Assembly: GCA_014338405.1 (NCBI GenBank)
Contig: JTDE01000099.1
Coordinates: 268,984-332,983, forward strand
Length of the DNA stretch: 64,000 nt
From: Paragonimus skrjabini miyazakii
Taxonomy: Eukaryota; Platyhelminthes; Trematoda; Plagiorchiida; Troglotrematidae
Reading direction: 5' to 3'
Positions 13,020 through 25,419 of the stretch are shown here, piece after piece. The stretch's first letter is position 1, and each line of letters begins with the position of its first letter. The notes below the pieces were generated by a model. The model searched no databases, was not told the origin of the DNA, and saw only the letters and a list, made by a program, of their open reading frames with translations. The translations under genes were made by a program, and so were the position numbers.

Positions 13020-14290
13020 TCGAATTTTACGGACCGTTTAGGCAGCAAGTGCCAATTCGTGTCACGCAATGGTTCACAAGTAAAACAAACACTCGGACTC
13101 TAAAAGTTCCTTGGATGTCAGACGAAATACGCCACATGACAATTAGTGTAGCAAGTTAAGGAGAGATATCCGTAAGACTTTCAGGTGTAGCCCGATCATC
13201 GATCGTAAGGTCTGTTTGACTAAGCAGATTACCAAAAAAAACCGTTCCTGTTCTAAATACAAATAACAAACTCTTCAAGTATTTCATTACCTCTACCTCT
13301 TTGCCTCCGTTTGTCGACTAAACTATTGGCACGGTAGATGGCATGCTTATCCCTACTAATCTAAAAAAGCTAGACCACTGGGTGGAATATTTGAGAACCA
13401 ATTTAACTGATCTCCACTCTTTACTGTGTTGCTGGAGCAAACTTACCATATAGTACCCTGGTCAGTAGATTTAGAACCACCTGCCAACAATGGAATCCAC
13501 ATACACACTTTGGCTCTCAAATACAATAGGTTGTTGATTTAGCTGGATCCTTATTGACGCTTCCAAAGAAGGTAGAATACGTTAGTAAAGATCTCGACTC
13601 AATTGTTTCTAATAATATGAAAAACTGGGAACGTATTTAATGTAATGACAACAATGAAGGATAGTCTAAGATGGGAGTCTGATGCTTCTCCGAAAATCGT
13701 TGGGAATTGATGTGACCCCAATCATAACTAAAATTCAAGCATCCACCCAATATTCCTCAGGAAAGCGATGATAGGGAAATGTAGACAGAGCTGGTGATGA
13801 AGTGACCAGTCGATCAATTGGTCAAGTTTTCATTAGTTGTCAAATTCTGAAGCAACACCTTACATACCATCAACCATCACTTGTTGTTTTCCTTCTCTGG
13901 ACTGGTGAATCAGACTTGACTGATCGATCCATAGTTACGCTGTTGTCAAAACACAAGGATTTGTCGAATAAATGTATGCCGACGTTTTATTTCCCGTAGT
14001 TCACTTCTGGTTAAGGTCTACAGTGAAATGTCTCATAGATCCGGTACCAACAAGGAGGTACGACAAAAGTACCCAGATTCACCATTTTCGTTCAGTTTTG
14101 TCATGAACAAAATAATGAGGGACTATCTGTGGCACAGATAAAATACACGCATGGACCTTCAATCTAGTGAAAAATATGCCTCTAGTAGTTTGACAACTGC
14201 ATTTTGTTGTCTGACAATTTTCAAATAGAACAAACCTTGCTAGACCCTGTTTCATGTCATGTTAAATAGATTGGAACGCACTGTCTGATC
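13020..14290 (+). pseudogene. RTE-type (SR2-like) LINE reverse transcriptase relic
   Basis: Several reverse-transcriptase blocks occur in the right order across three frames. VPWMSDEIRHM is the post-endonuclease linker. TVDGMLI and then LDHWVEYL (13370-13393) give the DG-LI-RxxxWxEYF block. VDLEPP is at 13465-13482. TPIITKIQAS (from 13715) stands for the usual SLTPIxxKxLAS. IGQVFISCQILKQHLTYHQP (about 13817) matches the QIFTLRQILEHR block. VRQKYPDSPFSFSFVMNKIM (about 14058-14117) corresponds to the GVRQGCPxSPFLFNFVIDEIM block. The position of the first catalytic Asp reads VVFLLWTGES instead of VVFLDxxxAFDS, so the active site is lost, and frames shift at least twice. The AP-endonuclease half was not recognised upstream. 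It is a dead copy of an RTE-clade element of the kind common in flukes. Confidence 0.7.
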
Positions 14291-15289
14291 ACTCATGACT
14301 AACACAATTATTCTATATCTCAGCTTTACATGTTCGACATGTAATGGAACTGTCCAATTGATTGATGTAATTAAGTCGCAGCTATGAACTGGCAAATAAC
14401 TGGTGTACCCATATTCATGAGAATGGAATAAACGAACCCCTTAAACGTTGCAATCGTTCGTGACTGTCATACTAGTGAAAACCATCCGGCCCGGTGGCCA
14501 AAATCTTCATTTTGGAATAATCTCAAACACCGGGTTATCCTCTTGACCAGCCATAGATATACTGAAACTACGGACTCGGATCATGTGATTAAAAGTTACT
14601 GGGCCCCCAACTGTATATTATTTATGAGCAAGTTGGTGTTTTTTGTCTCAGCACCTATCAAACTCGGTTCAACACTACACGTAGGTGTCAATAATAATGA
14701 CAAAAAGGAAAGCCAGTGTGTTTATCTTAAAAATTTGGGTTACCGTTTAATTGGAAACATCGTTTTAATTTTTCTATCTTTCTCGTCATTATTATTGTTG
14801 CTGTGTTTTTCTATTGTCTATTCGTATATCGTTTGAATAAAAAATGAAACCATCCACTTTTCATGGCAGCACATGATGCAAACAGACGACCAGAGCATAT
14901 GTGATATGGAAGCGGAAATTATACACCCGAAACCGTTTCAAGCACAAATAATTTTAGTTATCGAAAACCTGAAGTTTGAACTTATACTCCAGGTAAAATC
15001 ATATTCTCATCCATGTTAGTAGTCAGACAAACAGAGACAGTAACGTCAGTTTTAGATGGACATTCGTTTTCCGTCCCTTGAGGAGAAATGCACACACAAA
15101 TTAAACTGAGGTCCAATTTTATTAACGGATTTTTTGAACGTTCTCAATAAAATTTACTGCAAGCCCGCATGCAAATTACGGCACTGACGTCAACTGGGAC
15201 TTAAATTGAAGCGCTCATCTATTAAAATCTTGCCAATTATTATCGATCACTGGTCACAGGAATAAATAAGTGAGCTATATTTCGGACAA
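14291..15289. other. No recognisable gene
   Basis: The plus frame at 14543-14836 has a hydrophobic C-terminus (LIGNIVLIFLSFSSLLLLLCF), but it lies in T-rich DNA where such runs arise by chance. It matches no family I know. Confidence 0.4.
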
Positions 15290-15294
15290 ACGAA

Positions 15295-15395
15295 CGTTTC
15301 ATCAATGCGAACAAAGACATACGTTGTGGTCTGTTAAAATTTCGTTTATCTTCATCAGTCGCAAACGTAAAACATGCAAGTTATATTTGACAGGC
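15295..15395 (-). repeat. PLE-associated 3' tail segment
   Basis: Related to the segments at 24905-24985, 33345-33465, 34963-35102 and 35313-35451. Shared words are ATACGT, TTTCGTTTA, TCATCAGTC and CGTAAAA. Here it follows the endonuclease relic at 15482-15739 in the same relative orientation as at 33.4 and 35.4 kb, so it is probably the 3' part of this PLE family. Confidence 0.55.
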
Positions 15396-15481
15396 AAATA
15401 GAGTTATACAGGTTATGGACACATACAATTACACCACGTATTATGTTATCCCTACCACGGCAACCTTATGGGTTGCCTCAA

Positions 15482-15739
15482 CTACTTTTGTGCACATAGA
15501 GCCGGCTGGTGAGTTCTGATCACCATAGCTTCGTTAAAGGACAGTAGCTCCGGGATCCGATGAGGTGACAATATTTCGAATGATCCAAGTGGGTCAAACT
15601 GGTGACCTGTAATCATGAGGTGTCTGGCAATCCATGATGCGGAAATTCGAGTAATGATTACACACAGAAATTTGTTTCCGTTTAATAATGTAGCACAGTT
15701 TTCCTGTCTACCGAAGCCTAAATAGTTCCACTTTTTCAT
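15482..15739 (-). pseudogene. Penelope-like element GIY-YIG endonuclease fragment
   Basis: The minus-strand frame reads NYLGFGRQEN (YLG at 15724-15716, in the place of YIG), then WIARHLMITGHQFDP, then a LLSFNEAMVIRTHQPALCAQ ending. The order YIG-R-(T/Q)E, then (I/V)A(R/K)H-xxTGH-xxxP, then E-xxI---(K/R/Q)P-LC(A/V)Q is the C-terminal endonuclease of Penelope-like retroelements. The arginine/EH helix after YIG is damaged. Upstream, where reverse transcriptase should lie, the sequence instead enters the left arm of a long inverted repeat, so the copy is truncated. It is followed by the family's tail segment. Confidence 0.7.
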
Positions 15740-15744
15740 ATTCT

Positions 15745-16282
15745 CTTATGCCATTGTTCAGGCGGTTCTTTCCTGTCATTCGTAATTTGTATTGTCACAG
15801 TCGTCTAGTGTGTATCACGATTCCGCAGAAAATATCAATTTGTTCACATTTTCAGGTCGGCACCGATTGTTTTCATCCCACTTAAGTTTATCTTGGGACA
15901 CATTCATGGTTGGTAAGAGTACGTTTAATTCTCATGAAATATTCCGGTATTCGGGATAAGCCTATGCCTCTCTTGATCGTCCAACACCCTACTTTCAACC
16001 TCACTGCTTAATTCAAACAGTTTGAGAAAGCCGAACAGTAATACTCAATCAGTTTTTCGTCCGCCTGATTGCTCTGTCTCTGTGGCATACCCTCTTTGCT
16101 ACAGGTAATTTGTTCTTTCTGTCATGTATAGTGAATTTACCTAATCAACCACAATGAACAGCGCAGCTGCGCGATCATTAACCTAACTCGGTGAGTAGCA
16201 AGTTCACGCTGTTCATGTGCCGTTCTCTCATCCCAGGCTCATCAGAAGTCAAAATGTGCAGAAGTCCGCATGACCACACGAC
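15745..16282. repeat. Left arm of a 540-bp near-perfect inverted repeat
   Basis: Its reverse complement is repeated at 17059-17598 with only a few visible differences (for example one base in GGGACRCATTC and two near the outer end). A more diverged extension reaches about 15721. The arm contains a 12-base palindrome GCGCAGCTGCGC. No open frame in it is recognisable. It could be the terminal inverted repeat of a fold-back element, a recent inverted duplication, or an assembly artefact. Confidence 0.9.
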
Positions 16283-17058
16283 TGTCTACACATGTCGCAT
16301 TAAATCCAACATGCTCAGCAGACACATAGACACTCCACAAGTAACAAAGTACCAATTATGAGCAAGCATAGTCTGCATCAGCGCGTGATTGAACACTGTG
16401 CAACCTCCAGTCCAAATTTAGCCACTTGTTCATAGTATTGCACGTTCCCAAAGTGTGAACTCGGTAACAAAATCCGAGGTCCAGACCAAACTGCTGAACT
16501 GGCATACCTCCTAGCCAAGTCGGGTGAGCGAACGGGCACAACACACCGCTGTAAACACAACGATGTACACGCATTTACAGTCAAGTCGTTCGACTCTCTC
16601 GATCGAGCGTTTTGGCCACCAACGTCCACGATCGATAACACCTGGTTGCTCATACACGTTTCAGCACATGAAAGACAATGTTAGACTGAGAACTAGCATG
16701 CATCGATGAATGCAAATGAACAGTTTAAAAATGCGGTATCTCCCTGACGGATCAAGCCACTACGACAGATTTTTTTTACCGAAAAACGATGGATAATAAA
16801 AAGCCGCATTCACGAACCAAACAGAGTTACAACTCATTAAAGTACCGATCAAAAACTAACAATTTTTCCCTAGAATCCGACGCACGTCATGCTGCATTCT
16901 TAAGTATATCACACCATTTTTAGATTCTAACGTGACGTGCTATTGCTATGCTGTCCAAACGATAAGGGTCGCTTGACATATCTCAGTTTTGTGGCCTTGT
17001 CAATGAGCCTTGTCGTTCTGCTTCCTGTCAACATGTCTTATTTGACCAGTTTCCCCGT
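16283..17058. other. Unique spacer between the inverted arms
   Basis: This 776-bp spacer has open frames on both strands (the longest on minus, 16378-16653). None resembles a transposase or another known protein. It carries no inverted-repeat continuation of the arms. Confidence 0.7.
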
Positions 17059-17598
17059 GTCGTGTGGTCATGCAAACTTCTGCACATTTTGACTTCTGAT
17101 GAGCCTGGGATGAGAGAACGGCACATGAACAGCGTGAACTTGCTACTCACCGAGTTAGGTTAATGATCGCGCAGCTGCGCTGTTCATTGTGGTTGATTAG
17201 GTAAATTCACTATACATGACAGAAAGAACAAATTACCTGTAGCAAAGAGGGTATGCCACAGAGACAGAGCAATCAGGCGGACGAAAAACTGATTGAGTAT
17301 TACTGTTCGGCTTTCTCAAACTGTTTGAATTAAGCAGTGAGGTTGAAAGTAGGGTGTTGGACGATCAAGAGAGGCATAGGCTTATCCCGAATACCGGAAT
17401 ATTTCATGAGAATTAAACGTACTCTTACCAACCATGAATGCGTCCCAAGATAAACTTAAGTGGGATGAAAACAATCGGTGCCGACCTGAAAATGTGAACA
17501 AATTGATATTTTCTGCGGAATCGTGATACACACTAGACGACTGTGACAATACAAATTACGAATGACAGGAAAGAACCGCCTTGACAATGGCATAAGAA
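17059..17598. repeat. Right arm of the 540-bp inverted repeat
   Basis: Reverse-complement partner of 15745-16282, with diverged extension to about 17622. Beyond the outer end the right side shows no PLE endonuclease, unlike the left. No target-site duplication is evident around the pair. Confidence 0.9.
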
Positions 17599-17622
17599 AA
17601 TATGAGAAGGTGCGACTATAGA

Positions 17623-20600
17623 ATATACGCGTTGTCCATGTCGGAAATTCAGGTTGAGTTTTCTATTACCCACGCTGGATGTATTTGACCCAGTTTTGTA
17701 TGATGGGTTTCAAATCATCACATATGTGAACCCCTAGTAGTAGGACTGTCATCTGCAACGTACACAGAATACGGAATAAAGCTTCTTACGTTAATTGCTT
17801 GGTTTAATGATGTTTCTTTTTCAATGTAGTTGTGTGGTGTTTCTACAGTTGTGTTTACATGTGCTATTGTCTTAATGGTATAATTAGATAAAAATCCACC
17901 TGAGTTGCCAGCATCGTCTACTTGTTTACCTTCTGTGCCCACCCGTTCATAACTTCATGCCCATGCTCCCCGCCTACTCAATAGGCTTTCAGGCGAGACG
18001 TCATCTGCCTCTTCCTGTTAATGTACCAGGAGGTTACCACAAGCGAAGTTTGTTAACAGCAACGTCGGAAACTAATAGTCGGAATTTATTATCAGCTTCA
18101 ACGTTATATTCCGTGTTTGTACACTTTTCAGAAACACGGGTGGACAAAGGTGATATATGCGTTACTGGGCTGATAAGCATGAGACAGATCAATGGAAAAC
18201 TTCTTGCATCCGATTCTATTTCCAACTTCATTACTGTTCATTTAGATTACTCCTGTGGTTGGACATGAAGTGGAAGATACAGCTTTATGGTATACACACT
18301 ACTGGAAAGTTCAAATATGCCTACTGTTGCAAATGTAAATAAATTCACCGAGAGATGGAGTCTTCAAAACTGTGTGAAATGGTGACTTACCAACAGAACA
18401 GTGAAAAAGTAACGACGTTAGAACGGCTACACTGTCCTTGACCAAGATGGTTATGTGAATGCGATCGCAGAATGAACACAATGAATCATCTATAATCAAA
18501 GTTGTCTCACCCACAAACAGATGGATTAGCCTTTCCATGTAGCTTATGTCTACTGGTTGCAGGTAAACCGACAGTAGACTACCATCTGTTATACAAACGC
18601 CATCTCAGTGGATCGATGGTGGACCGCACTAATTTTCAATTATAATTAATGAACTATTATTGTAAATAATAACACGCAAGTTATTAGGTTTAAACTGGAT
18701 GAACTTACTTTTATGTTATGCTCATCGTGTTAGATGAGGGGAGACGCAGAACAACGGCTTCATAAACAGCAATCAGCTGGGTTTGTTAGTTGAACACGTT
18801 GCAATACATTGTCTTTAGGAAGAGTTTATTGTACACATATGAATACTGAAGAGAATTACTGTTATTTTTTTGGCGTATCATGAAAAAAATCTGTATAAGG
18901 TTCACGTGATTTCCATTCGTTTGAATGATATCTCTATCATTACACGACATGTACTTGATGAATGCATCGAAGTGCGTTCGGGAGATGTATTGCGTGAAGA
19001 AACTGTTTTTGTGACTAATTCGTTGACATATCAATAGGTTCTATTTGAAGACGTTCCGTTAAATTGTTCGCTTTAATGTCGAAAGGAATGGAACGCAGCT
19101 TAGATTCATCGGTATACAAAAGAACGGTAATGAACCTCGGTTCGTACATCATAAACCATACTCACAAATTTGGCCCTCTGTCTGTTCGGTCGAAGTCGGC
19201 TCGCTGGCCGTAGGTTGCCGACTCCTGGTTCTGGATTTAATGTACCGATACAAGTTCTCTTCCGTCACCTCATCAATATGTTAAGAGCTAACGCAAAAAA
19301 GAGACACAATTCATAGCTAAACGTACTAACTAGTATCCCGTATGCGTGTTCAAAACTTTCGTGACATCTACCGTTCGCACACTGTCCATGAATTGTTGCC
19401 TGTGATTTCAAACGAAAACTGTACACCCGTTTATGGAAAAACCTGACCTAATTCCAGCACCCTCGTTGTTGGTATGTTTATCACATTCCCTACAAATGGG
19501 TTGAAGTCGTCTGCAACAGTCGGATGCCGTCCATTTCAGGTGACAACTAATATCAGCATACTTCTGTGTTCAATGTGGCTAGAAGACTTCTTTCGGTTTG
19601 TTCACTGACGGGTTATTTACAATGGCACGTAAGATATCCTCGTTACTCGTTACTCTGTTTTGTGTCACTCATATACCTTCATACAGCACCAGTGATCGTA
19701 AAAGGCTTCCTCAGCTACCATTCTGACAGATATTCACAGATCACTTGTTTGACCCAACTAAATCGGACAACGCTGACGAGTATATGAGCATCATTGTGAA
19801 AATAGACCGTAATAAACATCTCAGGAGAACAACATACTGGGAGGATGATAACCAAGATTAGATCTCTTGGATATCCGCAAGGAACGATTACATTGGATGA
19901 TAATCACCTCTGTTCAAATTACAAAGAGATTTACATTCTACTCTAGACGATCAATTTACCCAGAGTACGAAAGAAACATTACGTCACAAAACAGGATGAT
20001 ATCATTACTTCCTATAGTACAGAGTGGTGCATCCTACTGTCGAGTATCAAAAAATGACCACATCTGGGTATTACACTTTTTGTTACTTATCAAACGAAGC
20101 ATACAGTAAGTTTGATAACTTGTTTCTAGGTTCTTCTTTTAGCTCATTTTTCTTTCGCTTCTCATTCACAACCCTACTACTATCGATCTACCGAAAATTT
20201 ATTGCTTTCAAAAACATTTCCCGATTTTTCTACCAATAAACCACCTAATGTGTTTCCGGATGTACTTCAGCATTCTCTTTTTTTATTGTCTGTAAATCTT
20301 ACAAATTTGATGCTTTGCTAAAATAAAAGTTTCTATATGTTCTCCAGACACTTGACGTATGAATTTTTTATTCTTTCCCGATTAGCTACCCCTCTTATAT
20401 CTCATCACTATTCTAAATTCTTAGAACAATGGCCGAAAATACAATGGATTATATATTGGGCATTGCCGAAATTCATATAACGAAAGGTAGTTAGACAACA
20501 TTCGATGGTGAAATAAACTCACATCTGTGTGTGACCAATAGCTATGGTCAAATTCGAATGTTTTTGGTGTCTCTTTGGAATTTGGCTTTCGAATTGCTGA

Positions 20601-22480
20601 TGAGAAGAAAGACAAGATTGGGATGAAATTGAGTGAGTTCCAAATAAAATGTTTACTGTTTTGCTTCTGAAAAGGGAAGTTAATCATTTGATATGAATAT
20701 CTCATGCGATCTCCTTCAGGACCTCGACAGTGTGGCCAGTTTTTTGTTTCAGTGATAGCTCTTTGATCTTAAAAGGTTATCTTGGAGGCAGTAAGTAGAA
20801 CAAATCGATGTGTCAATATTTGCCAGATATTTAATTCGGATACAAACAACAAAACCATGTGACTTTGTGATGTTTATCTACCTGCGGCGTATAATAGAGC
20901 AGATAGCACATCAAGGTTCCTGGCTGGTATCAGGCGTATTTGTAAACGGTATGTCTCAGAATTACTCGACAGTGAGTGTGTGTGGTATACGTTCTGAATC
21001 TGAGAAAATATGTAAAAGTATATTTCGTTTGAAGGTTGAGTCGAGTGAGCAACTTATCTTATCATTGATGTGTAGGGCGTTGCTAATAGCTGTTGAAGAG
21101 GACTCAGGGTTGAAAGTATCAAAAATGTATGACATTTTTAAATCTATCGACTGATATGTAGATATTCTATTAAGTACCTCGGCCGTTGTGCCATCTTTTC
21201 CCATGGGCAGAAATTGGTCAACCATTTGTGGTTGGCTTGGATACACAAAAGCCAATGAAATAAATCGGTATACCTACCTGAAATCCTGGTGTCCGCTACC
21301 TCATGGTCTGGTGGATGAATGTCTCAAGTACAATTTGACGGTTGTTCACCGATCTTGACTTCGCTTCCTCGTCTAACGTGGTACTGATGACAACCAACTA
21401 AGTCGACTGGGCTGTCCAACACCTTACTGATGATCACTTCGATAAATAACTTACCACATAAATCAAGCTGAGCTACATTCTGTTCATCTAGCCCCGTGTT
21501 ACATTGTGAAACAAGGTCTCCACAACCTAATTCTGTCATACAACCCAAAAGTGATCTGTTATTTTTCGTAAAATTATACTTATGCGCTATGATTTTTGTA
21601 ACATTCTGTGGAAGCTCCATGCTTATATTCGGCAGTAACAGTAAACAATTTGTCTACAGTTACAACACTTAAGCTGCATACAACATGTTGCAAACACGTC
21701 TGTTTAATCCGGATTCATCACGTGCTAACAACGTCACTGTAATCATGTATTTATCTTTCTGAAAGAGTACAGTTTACTCTCCTGATTGGACACGTTTCTT
21801 CTGGTTCACAAATTAAGTCAAGTACTCTGTGAAGTCTACACCTTTCCATTTATCACCAAACCAATCTTGCCTCTCAGGTGGAAGAAATTTATATGAACAA
21901 ATCTTTAGCAACCACACTATTTTTAAAAGATACCAGTTAGATTTCTGATTAAATTTCTCTACTACATTGTTGAGATTATTGAAAAACCTTTTTGGTTGAA
22001 AGAATATTGAAGTGGATTTGTATAGGGATAAGCGTAGAATTGTAACGAAACCATGTTGAAGATGTGTAGTAGAATCGAAATAAATATAGTGATCGTAGTG
22101 GGATAACATTTTAGGGTTAAGTAATAAATTCGTTGAAGTCAGAAAAAAAAACTATCATTACCTTTTGAAACAGTTTTTTTGTCAGAAAACCAGTAGAAGC
22201 TATCAGAGCATGACGTAGTCAATAGTTCAGTACTCAAGCAGTTACAAAATAGAGGGAACTACTTCACAACCTGAAATGACTTGAGATCAATTAAAGAGGG
22301 CTTAAGTTTTCTTGTCCTATCTGGAGCGGGATTAGTATGAAGATACCATGTTATATATTTTGCTTAAGATAACATTTGTATATCTGTAAGGTTGGGATCT
22401 ACGAAGCTCTATTTCAATGGTTTTAGTAGTTGGTTGGAAAAACGAATAGCTGCTGGCAGTGGCCTGTTTTAGAGAGGAAG
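17623..22480. other. No recognisable gene
   Basis: Many open frames of 60-115 codons occur in AT-rich sequence on both strands (for example 17957-18268, 20810-21154, 21324-21620, 21813-22109). None shows a domain I recognise or a convincing exon boundary. No repeat copy from the families in this window was found. Confidence 0.4.
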
Positions 22481-23054
22481 TTATAACACAAATGCGTTCG
22501 CGTGTAGTGTATGATAAGAAAAGTGTGTTAGATAAACTATCTCGTTGAGTAGAACTATGACGACGATGAAGGACATCTGGGAACGTTGGACACTAAAATC
22601 GATACTATTCTCATAGCCGAACTGTAACACAGTCCTTGAGATAAACATGGAACTTCCATGAGCCAAACAGAAAGACGGTGGGAAAACGATCTCCATGGAT
22701 GAAAACGAATTCACTGATGATTTAAGAAGGTATCTGGCCATTTATGTCAATATATTTAGAACGACTTGAAAAATAGTCGCCTAACAAGACCATGACGGGG
22801 TAGTCAAACGCTACACTTTTTATGAACCAGACAGGCATCCGCTTGTTTGTGTAAATGAAAATAATAGTGTGATCTAGTGAAATGAAGACGAGTTGCTTTG
22901 TATTCGAATCCACGAATGACAAAGCTATCAGAACACAACTACCTAATGCATTGTGGATGTGCAAGAACTGACGGTAAATAAACTCATGTGAGGCGGTGTT
23001 GTTAATCTGTGACATCAGGAATCTTAGGACGAGATCGCAGTTTTTATGATTCAC
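22481..23054 (-). other. Unidentified overlapping minus-strand open frames
   Basis: Two minus-strand frames, of about 110 codons (23054-22722) and 86 codons (22741-22481), overlap by 20 bases in different frames. They could be one decayed coding region with a frameshift. The predicted residues include hydrophobic stretches (VLIALSFVDSN, MSFIVVIVLLNEIVYL) but match no family I recognise. Nothing beyond the open length supports coding. Confidence 0.2.
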
Positions 23055-24571
23055 TCCTCCATTCCTGCTAATCCAGTCCTGTGAAACTAGGCCTACTTTT
23101 TATCTATGGAAGAAAGTTCCAACTTGCTGAGAGCTTTTTTCCCTTTTTTGCATAATAGGCTCGTAGAACTTGTCCGCTGTTTGTCACCCCCAGACCCCCT
23201 ACTATATCCTTCAGTGCATTAGGTCCTTTTACACATCTGGCCTAGCGAATGTGGCGAAGCCCTTGTTCTAAACAAACGAGGCACAAAAATGACAACCAGT
23301 TTTGTGTTGGCCTACACTCCATTCAGCCTGTCAAGTTTGTCTTCTAATATACTGGGGCGTTTCAACATAATGTTTACCGGTACCCTTCTAATCATGTAAA
23401 ACTTGCTACGTGTATACTTGACCTGACACTGTGGGAGCAGATTTCGGCTACTATGCACTATCGCCCACACCGACAAATTTTCATTTTCCCTGTTGTATTA
23501 AACGCTCCAGGATTAATCTCAATTCGACCACGCTGCCGCTTTACTTCAAAGTACAAGAAACTGGACGGAGGTCGCCAACAAATTTCTGCTGCAGAACTCC
23601 AAGCTGGGTTACCCACAGAGGCCCTTTAAATAAAAAATCTCAGTAGATTTCGTCGGTTACTTTGGCTATATCAAAAACGGACGGCCTGGTTACTGCTGAA
23701 CGTGAAATCAAGCTGGAGCACAAGCCAGATAATAACGTTTAGAGATCTTAAGCAAACTCCAAGTTTATTTTAACACATCAGTAAGTCAGTGGGGCTAAAT
23801 ATGAATGCACGAAGGAAAACAAGGCCGCGCAGTCAACAGACGACAGTCACCAAAACTACCTAAAATCTGTATCCCATGGCCATCCATTATGTCCACGGAC
23901 AATCTGATATACTAGATGTTTGTGAATACTTGCAGTTCATTTGGTCCTATTGTGTATAATAGTTGCCGGAATTGGTTAGGTTCTGAAGCCCACATATGTG
24001 AACCTAACTAAAGCGTATTATTTTGAATTCCATATTCGATATAACTGATAAGATTCGTTTCAACTAAGTTTACAGACTTATGAACTCTTTCCAACCAAAA
24101 GTGGCAGTCACTTAATAACAAGGATTTTCAGATAGTGAAAGCCAACAACGAGTAATGAGTACCTTCAATGTTCCTCTTTTGTACTGGTGGCATAAAGCAC
24201 AGCTTAGTCAGAACACTGTTCCAGTGAACCAAATAACCATGTTAAAATGACAGCGTTAGTAGAGAGGAAGTAATGCTGAAAAAATCACATTAATCGATGA
24301 TAATCCTGAAAAGTTTATAGGAAATCGTCACAAGCGACAGTTGGCCAAAGTTTTGCTTGAGACCGCTTTGTCAAAACAAACTGGTTTGAATGTGATTTTC
24401 GAAGGTGACCACGTTACAATAGATGCAGATAACAAGTTATGATAAGCCTTAAGTTGTACCCACCACCGTATTGCTGAACTGCAATTGTGTTTCTTCGCTC
24501 AAAACATCGTCACACATGTTTCCAACCGTGACCCGGCAGGCCATTCTACCTCTCACTGTTGCTAAACAATC
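23055..24571. other. No recognised gene; one short coding-like run
   Basis: At 24246-24442 (plus) a 55-codon frame reads NAEKITLIDDNPEKFIG and continues to VIFEGDHVTIDADNKL before a stop. Its composition looks protein-like, but I cannot assign it. Nothing else stands out. Confidence 0.3.
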
Positions 24572-24870
24572 TTGCCTGTAGTTTCGATGACACGAATATT
24601 AGGTGAATGGACCCGAGTTCACTACCACAGGATAGCAAAATACCTTCGCATGTGGTTACTGAGTGTGTCGATTCAACAAACACCAGCAACTCAGTGGCTA
24701 CGCTGGAATACGGGGTATTGGACAGCTAAACACCTCTTAGATGCAGGTCGCTTGGCTGAGCCACAAATATTGGAAGCTATGCTGAACAAGTAGTAGAGAT
24801 CAGTTTCGTGTGCGTAAAAAGGTGTTGATGCGGTCAGCAGTATTATCGTCAAACTGATCCCGCGTTTATT
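24572..24870 (+). pseudogene. PLE GIY-YIG endonuclease relic
   Basis: An open frame reads RILGEWTRVHYHRIAKYLR (ILG at 24596-24604), matching the YIGExxRxxxxRIxEHL segment of the GIY-YIG fold with the first Tyr changed to Ile. It continues with TAKHLLDAGRLAEP, the (I)AKHxxxTGHxxxP block. Stops then intervene, but the DNA after 24800 still aligns with the end of the 33-kb endonuclease (CAGTTTCGTGTGCG, then GTTGATGCGGTCA). No reverse transcriptase was seen upstream. A tail segment follows at 24905. Confidence 0.6.
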
Positions 24871-24904
24871 GGTATGCTACACATTTAGTTTTTGTTGATG
24901 CCGT

Positions 24905-24985
24905 CCTCTTGTCATACATATTAAGGGGTATTATGTGTGAGATAGTTTAGAGTAAACAGAATGTTACAACCTCGTGATATTCGTC
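24905..24985 (+). repeat. PLE-associated tail segment
   Basis: Contains GAGTAAACAGAATGTTACAACCTCGTGATATTCGTCTT-like wording in short matching blocks (AGAGTAAACRRAATGTTA, TCGTGA, CGTCTT) shared with 35400-35451 and 33395-33465. It lies just 3' of the endonuclease relic at 24572-24870. Confidence 0.55.
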
Positions 24986-25189
24986 TTTTTTCTCTTGGTG
25001 GTGAACTACTAATGCTGTAATTGTGTGTGAACTTTCGATTGACATAGATTGTCCGAATGTCTAATCTGCCTACAATGATAGTTATCTGACTACCAGTAGT
25101 ATCAATCACTAGCAGAAATGCGTAAGTTACAAATTCGGCAGCATGCAAAAGATACACGCTGGTGCCTCGACTGCACAAAATTTGATTTG

Positions 25190-25350
25190 GCTATAAATAC
25201 AACCAGGTCAGCGTTCTTCTGCTGAAATCGCTTCATCGCTGTCGGACGGCAGTGCATTCTATCTGTCGGATTGGCAAGAATTCGTCTGCGACCACTAGTT
25301 CTATTTGTGTTTGTGCACTTTAAACAGTTCAATTTGAACAATATATAGCC
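25190..25350 (-). pseudogene. Second PLE GIY-YIG relic, opposite strand
   Basis: The minus frame contains GYILFKLNCLKCTNTNRTS and then GRRRILANPTDRM. This aligns with the VYKLNCxxCxxxYIGxTGRRLxxRxxEH start of PLE endonucleases, including the Cys pair that precedes YIG, but YIG itself is replaced (NRT). The AKH-TGH block could not be followed downstream. It faces the plus-strand relic at 24572 with a tail segment between them. Confidence 0.5.
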
Positions 25351-25419
25351 AATTTTTCCACAAACCTTGTCCACAACATGTCTTGGTAACAGAAATCCAG
25401 TCTGACTTGTTGAACACAT

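Noticed and set aside
14543..14836. Possible membrane protein with a Leu-rich C-terminus
   Set aside because: The hydrophobic run comes from T-rich low-complexity DNA, and there is no conserved domain or splice evidence.
17101..17130. Hammerhead-like CTGATGAG in the inverted repeat arm
   Set aside because: No pairable stem II, no GAAA at the right distance and no stem I partner.
22481..23054. Host gene on the minus strand
   Set aside because: Open length alone in AT-rich DNA is weak evidence. No homologue is recognised, so it is kept only as a low-confidence open frame.
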